Source of the DNA: Amoebophrya sp. A120
Taxonomy: Eukaryota; Sar; Dinophyceae; Syndiniales; Amoebophryaceae
Direction: 5' to 3'
Assembly: GCA_905178155.1 (NCBI GenBank)
Contig: CAJINV010000003.1
Coordinates: 4,307,835-4,371,834 of the forward strand
DNA length: 64,000 nucleotides
Part shown: positions 55,986 through 64,000 of the stretch, one piece after another
Layout of the letters: every line of letters begins with the position of its first letter
How positions within the stretch are numbered: the first letter of the stretch is position 1
Translations under genes and position numbers: made by a program
The notes under the pieces: generated by a model
The model's input: the letters and a program-made list of their open reading frames with translations, nothing else
What the model was told of the DNA's origin: nothing
The model's database searches: none

Positions 55986-56799
55986 CTTGCGATGGTCTCT
56001 ACATCCTATCAGCTGCGGTCAGCAACTCATGTTCACTCTATTCCTGTCTCTCGCACTCCTGTTCGGGCAATTTAAATCCTCACTGTGAGTGTCCTGGGTC
56101 TCGCACCATGAATTTTTCGGCCTCACATGCCCTCGGACCGCCATGATCAATCTCTTGATTGCAATCACGCCTACGCTGAAAGTGCGCAGTGGAACCACAC
56201 CACCCCATTTGCAAGTAAGTGATGTACAAAACCATTGTGGAAGGCCTATGGTATCATACAAAGACTTCTAAGCACCTTGTTGAGAATGTGCAACAGCTAA
56301 GTAACACGCCACGGAAGTAGCTTCACCTTCATCTTACAGTATAAAGAAGGGCAGTCCGATCTTTTCGTTTACCCCTTGCTTGATGACACAATCATACTTT
56401 GTACATGTGACTCTTCGGTTACTGAGCACCAAACGCGAAACAAGCACCTCCTTTGCTGAATGCGAAGCACGTCTTGGTAAAACCCACACCAGTGAACAAA
56501 AATGATACGATACGATGCTACAATGATACGATTTGAGGTTTTTTTTAGGTGAAATGATACAATGATACGATACAAAAAACAACACGCTACCAATTTGATA
56601 CGATAAAGATTCAATTTCAGTGTTACAATGATACGATACAGAAGCATGCGTGCTCTCCCAAGAAAGCTTCTATCAGCTTAAAAGATTCTTACGCTCGCGC
56701 ACTAGGCATCAAAAACATAAAGATAAACTAGTTCCGTGTAGCACGGCGGAACGAGAGAACGCAAATGTGTCAGAATTGCGAAACAAATTGCTAAAGTTT
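55986..56799. other. Intergenic, with a short-repeat patch
   Basis: No gene. The ATGATACGAT repeat patch at 56501-56640 is its notable content. Confidence 0.5.
56501..56640. repeat. Clustered ATGATACGATAC motif
   Basis: AATGATACGAT(AC) or close variants occur at about 56501, 56522, 56552/56561, 56595 and 56626, irregularly spaced over 140 bp, often preceded by ACA or AAA. All are in the same orientation. The pattern suggests an interrupted minisatellite or a protein-binding cluster. Confidence 0.65.
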
Positions 56800-57411
56800 T
56801 TATGCTTCGCAGTTGCCGATCTGGTAACTGAGGAAGTGCTGCATGCCTGCTGGGGCTCCCTCGCTCCCGGGCGAGAACTCCTCACACGTCGAGGCGGGCT
56901 TGGACGAGTCGCAGGCACCGATCTCCAGCGGGCTGACGGAACCAGCTTGGCAGTCGTTCCACAGGAACAAGGTGACTTTCAGGTTCACGCCGCACACCTA
57001 TTCAGATTTAAATTTTGTAAAGTTGATCTTGATTTAGATTGAGACAAAAGAAACACGGTAGACCTACAGTCCTTCACTATATAGCTTCAGCATGTCTGTT
57101 ATCTTTTAGTTCGCACGAACATTTAAGATCGTGCTTTCAAAATACGTAGACTATCACAAATTCCGTACCTTGATGCGCGGTTCCGTCGAGCTTTCCCTGT
57201 AGTTGGCAGAGACTTTCTGGCAATCCATCGACGATTGCGACCCACCAACACCTGCACCGAAAATCTTGTTATCGCTAAAGTAAACCTCGCCGGTCACCGT
57301 GGCATTCGTCGCTTTCTGCACAAGATCCATGTGATGTGTGTTGCTTCGGCTGAGCAGGGACCGCGCTTCGGCTGACACAGCCGCCAGGGCGGTCAGTAAA
57401 AAGACACGCAT
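56800..57411 (-). CDS. Small secreted cysteine-containing protein, 146 aa
   Basis: Two exons: 57411-57169 (81 codons) and 56997-56800, with a 171-bp GT-AG intron, phase 0, joining EPRIK to VCGVNLK. A clear signal peptide (MRVFLLTALAAVSAEA) precedes a mature region with six cysteines (MDCQK, VCGVN, NDCQA, GACDS, STCEE, GNCEA), an even number that could pair as disulfides. The mature part has likely beta segments (ATVTGEVYFSDNKIFG, LKVTLFLWNDC). No enzyme motif or known family. It is probably extracellular or in the secretory pathway. Confidence 0.75.
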
Positions 57412-57926
57412 GATCTCCTTCCTATTCTAGCTGCAACTACACAAGCCCCCTTTTCCTAACGCTTCAAAGTTTCGATCGTCATGGGCCTCCGATGTAAGTG
57501 GTTCTAGTGCGAGCGCGAATGATCTTCAGAATGAAACTTAAACGGATCAAAAAGCCGCACACTGTAGCTGATCTTTCGAATCGGAAAGAAACAAACCAAA
57601 AGAGCGCAACACCGTGTTGCCAACATAAAAAGAAACGGCGATCTGCAATCGCATGCAGCATCCTTTACTGCATCGAGGACAACGACAACCCGATCAACAT
57701 TAGGCAAATTAGATTCTCGCAGCGAAAAAGCCGCACTACTGTTTTCTTTCGTTGTGAGTTATCATCACACATGCGCTGCAGGGGCCAGAGCGAGATTACA
57801 GCAAAATTGTCTTTAGATGTGTCAATTCAAGGGCGGCATGTTCTGGTGCCAGTACAGAAGATTCCAATGCGCACGGCTACTTACGCGGCTAGGTGAAACC
57901 GGCCGCTCGCTACACACCCTATCGTC
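57412..57926. other. Intergenic, possibly with a terminal exon of the upstream gene
   Basis: A CAG acceptor near 57850 followed by about 14 codons (HAALELTHLKTILL, then stop) would splice in frame to the 57927-60797 gene. This is unproven. Nothing else is recognised. Confidence 0.35.
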
Positions 57927-60797
57927 CTATACCATACCTGCGCCATGAGTCTTTTCATGCTTTGGCGCCTCGGCTTCCTCATCGAAAAAATCTGCCACTT
58001 CAGACCCTTGCGCGGTAATTTCGTATGCCACAAATTCTCCACCCTGTAGGCTTTCGCGCTCTCGCTCAACAATGCGGTCGCTGAAAACTCTGTGAGGATG
58101 CTGCAATCCCAAATGAACGAAAGCGTCAAGAATTGCGATATCTTGAAAATCCTCACTGTTCTTGAGTGTGTCCTTCTTTAGTTCGCCACCGGATTCCTTG
58201 CTCGCCCGTGAAGTCGTGGGGCTCGCTCTCTCAGCTCTACCTCCAGCGGCAATCAAGGGCGATAGCTGCACGAAGGCGAAGCCGAGTAAATCAAATACTG
58301 CTTGGTCCGCAATGTCCACTTTCCGATACGCAGTCGCCAGTTGAGCTATTTCCTGCTTCGACATAGGTTGTCCGCCATCTCGCTGCCCACGGGTCGCGCA
58401 TCCGGACAAAAGTTGTGGGTTGTCCACAACTTTTCTTGACAGAGCATCGAAAAATGCGCGCGTGCTGCTCGACGCTGAGTGTTTTTCCAGCTGCTCGGCC
58501 CACCGCGCGACACCGAGAGCCGCCTGCGCCAAGCTTTTAAGACACCAGTTTCGATCTGGGCAGGAAAGTGTCTGAGCCAGAGCATCCACGTGTTCGTCAA
58601 CTCTGGCTGTTACTTTCGCTGCGGCGTCGATATCCGACGCACCTGATCCGATATCCACATCCTGGGCGCGCGAGGACAACATCCTATTTGGTGGCGCAAA
58701 AAAGAGGGCCCTCCCAGACTTGCTCATGTCGAGGCTTCCGCGCGCGCACCGCAAACTTTCCGTGAGTACGTGGAGCGCAGGCGCCCAAAAGTCCGGATGC
58801 GAAATCCGCAAATGGCCTGCCGCCCACATGATTGCTGGCAAGGCATGACCGTGGAACGCGCAAGCAATCTGAGCTGCTTGCACGAAGACGGGTGTAGCTA
58901 CCTCTCCTATCGTTGGAAGATGTTTCATCTGCGCCGTTTCTGTGCTGCTCATTGTGGTTCCAGGACTGTTTTTCTTTTTCTTTGCTGCAACACGGAGCGT
59001 GTAGTCGTGCTGTGGAAAAAGTTTCGGCAGGGCCGAAAGCAGCAGTACAAAGTCCATCGTTTCGAACTTTGCAGGGTCGGTCTGCGCCAAGCTCAGATAG
59101 CATGCCTCCCTCAGGTCCTCGAAATTGTCGAAGGTTTCCAACTTCAAGCGGACCACGAGGGCGTGGACGATGCTGGGCAAGTAGTTCGGCAACAGGAACG
59201 CAGACGCACTCTCTGGCTTGGTTCTCGATTTTTTGTTCGCAGGGGCAACGGCATGCGGCGTCGAACGGTTTTTTTCTGGTCCTGCCGCAGTAGGCCAGGA
59301 CTCCGGTTCGCTTAGTACGCCGTCCGCTGTACAAAACTCACCTGCTGGTTGTACGCGGACTAGGCCCGTGCTCCGTTGCTTCCTCCACTTCTCGACACCA
59401 TCCACAAAAGGAGACACGGAGCAGAGCTGTCTCGCCCGGCGGCAAAGGAGGCTTATTACGTGCGGCGCGTCCGTGCATTGCACGCGGGCAAAGGCATTGG
59501 CTATCATGGCAACGTGAGATTGTTCGAACCTCTCTGTCAACCTCTCGTACGGAAGCTGGTGAAACAGCTCCGCGTTGTAGTAATCGAGCTTGCCAAAGCC
59601 GTTCAGGAAATTTGCAACGTCGATCGCATTGACGCTGAGAGGCGCGACGAAGTTAATCTGCTGGCACAGATGCTGATTCATTTTCCGTCGCGGTATCTTG
59701 CCGTGTTCCCCATGCTGCTCCATCGGTAAAAGGAAGTGCACAACGTAGCTGCACAACTTGTCAAGGAAAGCGTCATGCCGAACTTGCAGTCTTCCGAAAG
59801 CGTTCACCAGCATCGCAGCACTTCTTGCAGAAATCAAGATCTGCAGGTCCCGAGCAGAGGTGGCTGCGCCGTCATCTGACGAAAACGAACTTGGCTCTTC
59901 TGGTGTTATGCTTGCTAACACCGCGTCACAGTTTATCTCGGGTTTGCGTGCCGTCTGTGACTCGGGATTTCGATTTCCACTTTCAAAGCGCTCCGCAGGG
60001 AGGGATGAACCAGTTTCGATTTCCATGTCACTTTTCCCGACCCCAATCCCCTTCGATTGAGAGATTTGGAATGTCGTGATCTCGTCAAGCTCATCCAAGC
60101 GGACAACCACTTCATCCGCAAGGCGCTTGAGAAAATCCACGTCGCGGTCCTTGGCCACTGCGAATGCGTTCGCGATGGTGGCCAGTGTGTCGCCGGACTC
60201 GCAGAGGTTCAGGTCGACGACCTCCGTCAGACCCTTCCACAGCTTGTCGAGGACTTGTTGCTGCCCGTGCAGCTCGCTCGTTCTGCCATGTTGCCCGCGG
60301 CCGTGCCACTTGCTCCGTGCAACGTGATTCAAAATCATGGCGATTTCTCCAGGCCGCAACAGCTCGCGAAAAGTCAAAAATTGATCCGCGAAGGATGACA
60401 GCTGTTCGCGTGGCATGATCTTTCGCGCAGATTTCTGTGCCGCCAGAAACATTTCGTGAAATTCCACACACAAACGGGTTAGTTGTGTCGGAGTGTTTGC
60501 CGCCTGCGTTGCAGATGAAGTGGACTCAACCGCTACAACTCGCGACGTTCCTGGTTCTTGCAACATGTTCTGCCCCCTCGTGACTCCATCCAAATCCGGT
60601 GACGCAGATGAGATGTATCGTCTGCGGTCACTCGACACGCTCCGGCTGGCACACGCACCGCCGAAAAAGAGCCCCTGTTGCTGTACATCACCATCGTAGC
60701 CTCGGCGCGACAAGCGGACTATTGTGACCAGCTGCGACGACCCGTTATGTCGCTGGGCGTTTGAGAGAAGATCAATCCTGTAACGAACAGGGGCCAT
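57927..60797 (-). CDS. Helical-repeat protein of the FASTK/RAP (HPR) type, probably mitochondrial, 956 aa
   Basis: Open frame with ATG at 60797. The N-terminus (MAPVRYRIDLLSNAQRHN, then VRLSRRGYDG) is basic and amphipathic, like a mitochondrial presequence. The body contains repeated helical hairpins with an N-A-F-(A/G) signature: LATIANAFAVAKDRD, AAMLVNAFGRLQVRHD, VANFLNGFGKLDYYN, VAMIANAFARVQCTDAP, then IAQLATAYRKVDIAD. This spacing is typical of heptatricopeptide-repeat proteins that often end in a RAP domain and bind organelle RNA in alveolates. No clear RAP domain is seen. The frame ends right after a good donor (GCAG|GTATGG), so the true C-terminus may lie in a further exon. Confidence 0.7.
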   Translation of the reverse strand: MAPVRYRIDLLSNAQRHNGSSQLVTIVRLSRRGYDGDVQQQGLFFGGACASRSVSSDRRRYISSASPDLDGVTRGQNMLQEPGTSRVVAVESTSSATQAANTPTQLTRLCVEFHEMFLAAQKSARKIMPREQLSSFADQFLTFRELLRPGEIAMILNHVARSKWHGRGQHGRTSELHGQQQVLDKLWKGLTEVVDLNLCESGDTLATIANAFAVAKDRDVDFLKRLADEVVVRLDELDEITTFQISQSKGIGVGKSDMEIETGSSLPAERFESGNRNPESQTARKPEINCDAVLASITPEEPSSFSSDDGAATSARDLQILISARSAAMLVNAFGRLQVRHDAFLDKLCSYVVHFLLPMEQHGEHGKIPRRKMNQHLCQQINFVAPLSVNAIDVANFLNGFGKLDYYNAELFHQLPYERLTERFEQSHVAMIANAFARVQCTDAPHVISLLCRRARQLCSVSPFVDGVEKWRKQRSTGLVRVQPAGEFCTADGVLSEPESWPTAAGPEKNRSTPHAVAPANKKSRTKPESASAFLLPNYLPSIVHALVVRLKLETFDNFEDLREACYLSLAQTDPAKFETMDFVLLLSALPKLFPQHDYTLRVAAKKKKNSPGTTMSSTETAQMKHLPTIGEVATPVFVQAAQIACAFHGHALPAIMWAAGHLRISHPDFWAPALHVLTESLRCARGSLDMSKSGRALFFAPPNRMLSSRAQDVDIGSGASDIDAAAKVTARVDEHVDALAQTLSCPDRNWCLKSLAQAALGVARWAEQLEKHSASSSTRAFFDALSRKVVDNPQLLSGCATRGQRDGGQPMSKQEIAQLATAYRKVDIADQAVFDLLGFAFVQLSPLIAAGGRAERASPTTSRASKESGGELKKDTLKNSEDFQDIAILDAFVHLGLQHPHRVFSDRIVERERESLQGGEFVAYEITAQGSEVADFFDEEAEAPKHEKTHGAGMV

Positions 60798-61508
60798 GTT
60801 TTTTGTGTCGTTTGTTACGACGCTCTAGAAGAAGTAGCTACAATACGTCTGGCATCCGTGCTCCTGCGACTGACTGCAGGTGAAAATCATTGACCAAAGT
60901 TGAAACTGCTTTAGATTTTCAAGCTCAGATCACACCCACAATGGACAACGACGAGGACGAGGACATGAACACATCATTAACATGCATTGCTTGGACTGTT
61001 TTTGAGGTTCATGTCCCACGGAAGCCGCTGCGAGAATTACGACATCAAAAAGGAACAGGATTGGAACAGACCGTCGGAAATAACTGCGAGACTTCTGCGC
61101 CACCGCCAGGGTGATGGAAGCATAGTTTTAGAAAAGTGATTTGCTGCGGATCGTCCGAGATTGACAAAAATCACTAGCAGGTAGAACCGTTTTTATAGAA
61201 AGGTTTCTGAGCAGCGCGACAAGGACCACTCGGGAAGGTTCTTGTGGCTCAGCTGCGACGCTGTAGTAGGGTTACTTCAATTCTTCTTTAGTTTCTGGGC
61301 GTAAGTGGGGGGAACCTGATCATACCCAACTGCTACTTAGCGGAGTTAGTATAGTGTGTGAGAAGTGCGGGGGTTCGCATAATCTCCTGATCGAAAATAA
61401 CAGTGTTTCAGTCGGTTGTCGTGGTGGAGTTCACCTCGACAAAGAATTTTTACCTCCAATAAATAGTTTAACAGTAAGTGCCAAAGCTTCTGCGCACTTA
61501 CCTCAGCA
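60798..61508. other. Intergenic, downstream of the 61509-62594 gene
   Basis: No gene recognised; short plus-strand ORFs only. Confidence 0.5.
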
Positions 61509-62594
61509 TCAAAATCCGAAGAACCCGCGGCCCCGGTACGGGTCGAGGCCGCCCCAGGGGCCAAACATGCCGAAAGGGTCCTGTTCGCGCGCGCGGCGTT
61601 GTTGCTCGATGTATCGCCGGCGTCGCCGGTCGTACTCTTGCTGCGCCGCCGCTTCTCGCAGTCGCCGCTGCCGCTCGAGATTATCATGCTGGTGCGAAAA
61701 GTCCTGATCTTCGTCCTCGTCATTTTCCAAAAACTCCCTGCTGCGGTCTGCCCGCTTGCGTTCATGTGGCGGGCCGCGTGTTCGGGGTGGAAAATGCGGC
61801 ATCTCTCGTGGACGTTCTCCCCGCAGAGCTCCACGTGCAGCATGCCCCAACGCATGATCGGGCGCGTCCGGCTCTTCTTCCAAAGGATCCGAATAAGGAT
61901 CAGGCCTATCGGGAAAAGCGGTATCTCGTCCCACGCGGCCTGGGTGCACGTTTACTTCCCTTCGCCTCAGCGGCTCCTCGGCTGCATCCTGACCGGTCTG
62001 ACGCCGAGGAGTGCGCTCGCTCGTAGTGCCGACACCCTCAGTAGAAGTTGCTGCTCCAGGAGCTCCTGCAGCCGCTTCCTCGGGAAAAAGTACAGGGGAC
62101 GCAAGCTTCGGACTCCTGACGTTTTTCCTCACCCGCGGCTTGTGCGACAGATTCGCGTGCGCTTGGTCAGCTGCGTTCTGCTCCACCGTCTTCGCAGCGC
62201 GCAAATCCCGGAACAAGTCCGATAACCGCTCGAAGAAGCTCTCCAGACCCGCGTTCAGGCTGCGCCGCAGCGCCCGGGCCGTCTCTTTGCCAGAGTGCAG
62301 TTCCGCGATTTGCACCGAGTCAACTCCTTTCTCTTGTAGCTTATTCGCAGCGGCTTCAATCTGCGACAGGTCGGTGGTTGCCTTTCCGGTCGTGACCTGG
62401 CCAGCCCGAAACTCAGCCTCGATCTCGTTCGTGCGCTCCACTAAGTCGTTGTACTGTGTGGCCAGATCCTGCAATAATTCCAGTGTTTGCTGAGAGGGTT
62501 GCGACATTTGCCTTTGCAGCTCTATGTGGTCCACAGACGAAGAACTCTGACGATCGTCATCTTGGTCCACCTCCACGTCTGCCTGCTTCATCAT
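61509..62594 (-). CDS. Hypothetical protein with N-terminal coiled coil, 361 aa
   Basis: Single exon, ATG at 62594 (MMKQADVEV). Residues 30-140 are helical and coiled-coil-like: LELLQDLATQYNDLVERTNE, QIEAAANKLQEKGVDSVQI, RSLNAGLESFFERLSDLF. A Pro/Arg-rich disordered linker follows, then a charged helix (HDNLERQRRLREAAAQQEYD, RRRRRYIEQQRRAREQ), and an aromatic, Gly-rich end (FGMFGPWGGLDPYRGRGFFG). No family recognised. The order helix, disordered linker, Gly/Phe tail is seen in many RNA- or cytoskeleton-associated proteins, but this is not evidence of function. Confidence 0.65.
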   Translation of the reverse strand: MMKQADVEVDQDDDRQSSSSVDHIELQRQMSQPSQQTLELLQDLATQYNDLVERTNEIEAEFRAGQVTTGKATTDLSQIEAAANKLQEKGVDSVQIAELHSGKETARALRRSLNAGLESFFERLSDLFRDLRAAKTVEQNAADQAHANLSHKPRVRKNVRSPKLASPVLFPEEAAAGAPGAATSTEGVGTTSERTPRRQTGQDAAEEPLRRREVNVHPGRVGRDTAFPDRPDPYSDPLEEEPDAPDHALGHAARGALRGERPREMPHFPPRTRGPPHERKRADRSREFLENDEDEDQDFSHQHDNLERQRRLREAAAQQEYDRRRRRYIEQQRRAREQDPFGMFGPWGGLDPYRGRGFFGF

Positions 62595-63229
62595 GACTGC
62601 TGATTCCTTCCACTTCCTTGTTTAATACTCTTATATTTTATGCTGGGGCGCCAACAAGTAAAACAGTTTTCGAAACAAAGGTAGGCGATGCTGCAGCTAA
62701 GTCTAAAAGCCTTGACCGTAGTACAACGAAATTGCGACTGATTTTCTATTTTATTGGTCAGGTCCTGGCAAGTGGTTCGGTAAGATTCCTTCAGCAGAGT
62801 ACGACTACACTCACGCAAATGCAAGTTATCTTCCAATTTCAGAATAGTACGTACGAGAACGCGATGGATTCAGATTCTGATCGCGTTGATCGCATAAATT
62901 GCAGATTGTATATAGCAGCGACTCCTTGTTGATCGCGTCTTTCTATTGATCTCGCAACGCGTCTCCTTGATCTGATCACTCAGGTTCAAACCACTAGTGC
63001 ATCGCTTTTCGTTCCTCACGTCATGTCTTTCAAGCACAATGGCGCACTTGGATCTCCCTCTAACAACAATGGGCGTGAGCAAAATTTCATTTGATGGCTT
63101 CTGCGAGGAAACAAAGATCCATGCGATATAGAATTTTCTTTTTTTATCGCACTCGATCTTGATCTCAGCGTCAACCCGAAATTTCAGTTCCATAGTTTCA
63201 TTTTTTTTCGTTTTATGAACGCAGAAAGA
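62595..63229. other. Intergenic, with a weak 107-aa minus ORF
   Basis: The ORF at 62870-63193 (minus, ATG; MELKFRVDAEIKIECDKKRK) has a plausible N-terminal half but no domain. It is not called as a gene. Confidence 0.4.
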
Positions 63230-63708
63230 AATACCGAAACTTCAAAGTTTTATTTCTATGGCCACCACGACTCCACGAAGTTTCAAAGGTTTATTTTTGT
63301 TTCATGTGCCGATACCTACCTGCCTTCCCTCTACTTTTTTGATGTAGCTCCATTATTAGTCACAGGCGGTGGCTAATGCGGGCGTCCCCGGGGACGGGGA
63401 AATTAGGCGCGCATCGGTTCGCAGCAGGGATGATGGCAATATTACTATACCTACCTACGAACGCGAATTTTCAAAATTTTATTTCTACCACAAACAAAAT
63501 CCGCGAAATTGCAAAATTTTATTTCTATTCGGCTGAGTCCCTTTCCAAAATTTGAAAAAATTGCCAAGCCCCTGTGTTGTCGCCAGCCGATTCTCGTTTG
63601 GTAGCTGCATTAGGCGCCCCCAGGGACGAGGGCATTCGCCGCCTCTGGTGGCCGATGCGGGCGCCCCCCGAGACGGGAGCATTACCCGCCGCCGGCCTCG
63701 AAAAGGCG
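63230..63708. repeat. Dispersed short repeats at the edge of a satellite region
   Basis: CAAA(A/G)TTTTATTTCTA-like motifs recur near 63242, 63284, 63474 and 63511. GATGCGGGCG-CCCC-GACGGG-like blocks recur near 63375, 63612 and 63654. The mix of AT-rich and GC-rich short repeats leads into the tandem array. Confidence 0.6.
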
Positions 63709-64000
63709 CAACTTTTTGGCCCAGAAAGTGCCAGACTCCGCCAGGTGTCCCCCCTTTTTCGCCGCAACCAATTTTGCGTTCCGGGCGGCACCGAAAAAGA
63801 GCAACTTTTTGGCCCAGAAAGTGCCCGAGTCCGCCCGGCGGCCCCAACTTTTCGCAGCAACCAATTTTGCGGGCCGGGCGGCCCCGCAAGGGACAACTTT
63901 TTGGCCCAGGAAGTGCCCGAGTCCGCCCGGCGGCCCCAACTTTTCGCCGCAACCAATTTTGCGGGCCGGGCGGCCCCGAAAGGGAGAACTTTTTGGCCCA
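63709..64000. repeat. Tandem repeat of about 92-93 bp, running off the window
   Basis: Units begin with CAACTTTTTGGCCCAG at 63709, 63802, 63894 and (variant GAACT) 63986, so the periods are 93, 92 and 92 bp. Each carries AGTGCCCGAGTCCGCCCGGC, CCAACTTTTCGC and CAACCAATTTTGCGGGCCGG blocks. Similarity rises toward the right edge, where the last two units differ by only a few bases. Open frames across it shift with the non-multiple-of-three period, so it is not treated as coding. Confidence 0.85.

Noticed and set aside
63485-63952. 155-aa repetitive ORF over the satellite
   Set aside because: The 92-93-bp period shifts frame between units, so the repeat is not maintained as protein.
1-64000. CRISPR arrays, bacterial operons, tRNA or rRNA genes
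   Set aside because: No spaced identical repeats with unique spacers, no Shine-Dalgarno-led operons, and no tRNA or rRNA signatures were seen on reading both strands.

Overview
The window reads as nuclear DNA of a eukaryote, most likely a dinoflagellate-lineage alveolate. A syndinian such as Amoebophrya is my best guess. The reasons are intron-split genes, families typical of eukaryotic nuclei (APC4, PRPF3, NSRP1, QTRT1, PCNA-like, MKP1-like phosphatase-gelsolin), twin cold-shock/RanBP2-zinc-finger genes, and about 23 consecutive genes all on the minus strand. One-way gene arrays of this kind are known from dinoflagellates. The strongest clue is a set of transposon-like insertions inside coding sequence that behave as introns ('introner elements'), which have been reported from dinoflagellates including Amoebophrya. 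The species call is inference.

Layout from right to left, the direction of transcription: a tandem-repeat edge (63.2-64.0 kb); a coiled-coil protein (62.6-61.5); a helical-repeat, probably mitochondrial RNA-binding protein (60.8-57.9); a small secreted Cys-rich protein (57.4-56.8); a large secreted disordered protein (56.0-53.3); a 103-aa protein (53.0-52.7); a multi-pass membrane protein (52.5-50.8); a histidine-phosphatase protein (50.1-47.6); a 1942-aa disordered protein (46.5-40.5); queuine tRNA-ribosyltransferase (39.7-37.4); a 1.8-kb GC-rich island (37.1-35.3); PRPF3 (34.7-32.1); NSRP1 (31.3-29.9); APC4 (29.3-26.0); an unknown protein (25.4-24.4); a LicD-like secretory protein (24.0-22.0); a 158-aa conserved-looking protein (21.6-20.8); a PCNA-like clamp (19.8-18.5); two cold-shock genes (16.2-15.4 and 13.8-13.0); an ankyrin protein (11.5-10.3); an acylated small protein (9.4-8.8); a repeat cluster (8.7-7.4); an unknown protein (7.4-6.8); the phosphatase-gelsolin protein (6.7-3.3); and two tandem DOT1-like methyltransferases with signal peptides (2.8-2.0 and 1.1 to the left edge).

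Most introns are GT-AG and 47-370 bp long. Exon models were checked by reading-frame continuity: total coding length is a multiple of three in every complete model. Four introns are instead mobile elements. Each starts TAT and ends ATA, has terminal inverted repeats and an exact 5-bp target duplication, and the frame is restored when the element plus one duplication copy is removed. Three share one sequence family (264, 262 and 264 bp); one has a different interior (142 bp). A fifth element with the same architecture (206 bp) lies between genes. None of the three family copies offers a GT-AG choice at its exact boundaries, so they imply a non-canonical removal that follows the element's own ends. 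This is the most interesting system in the window.
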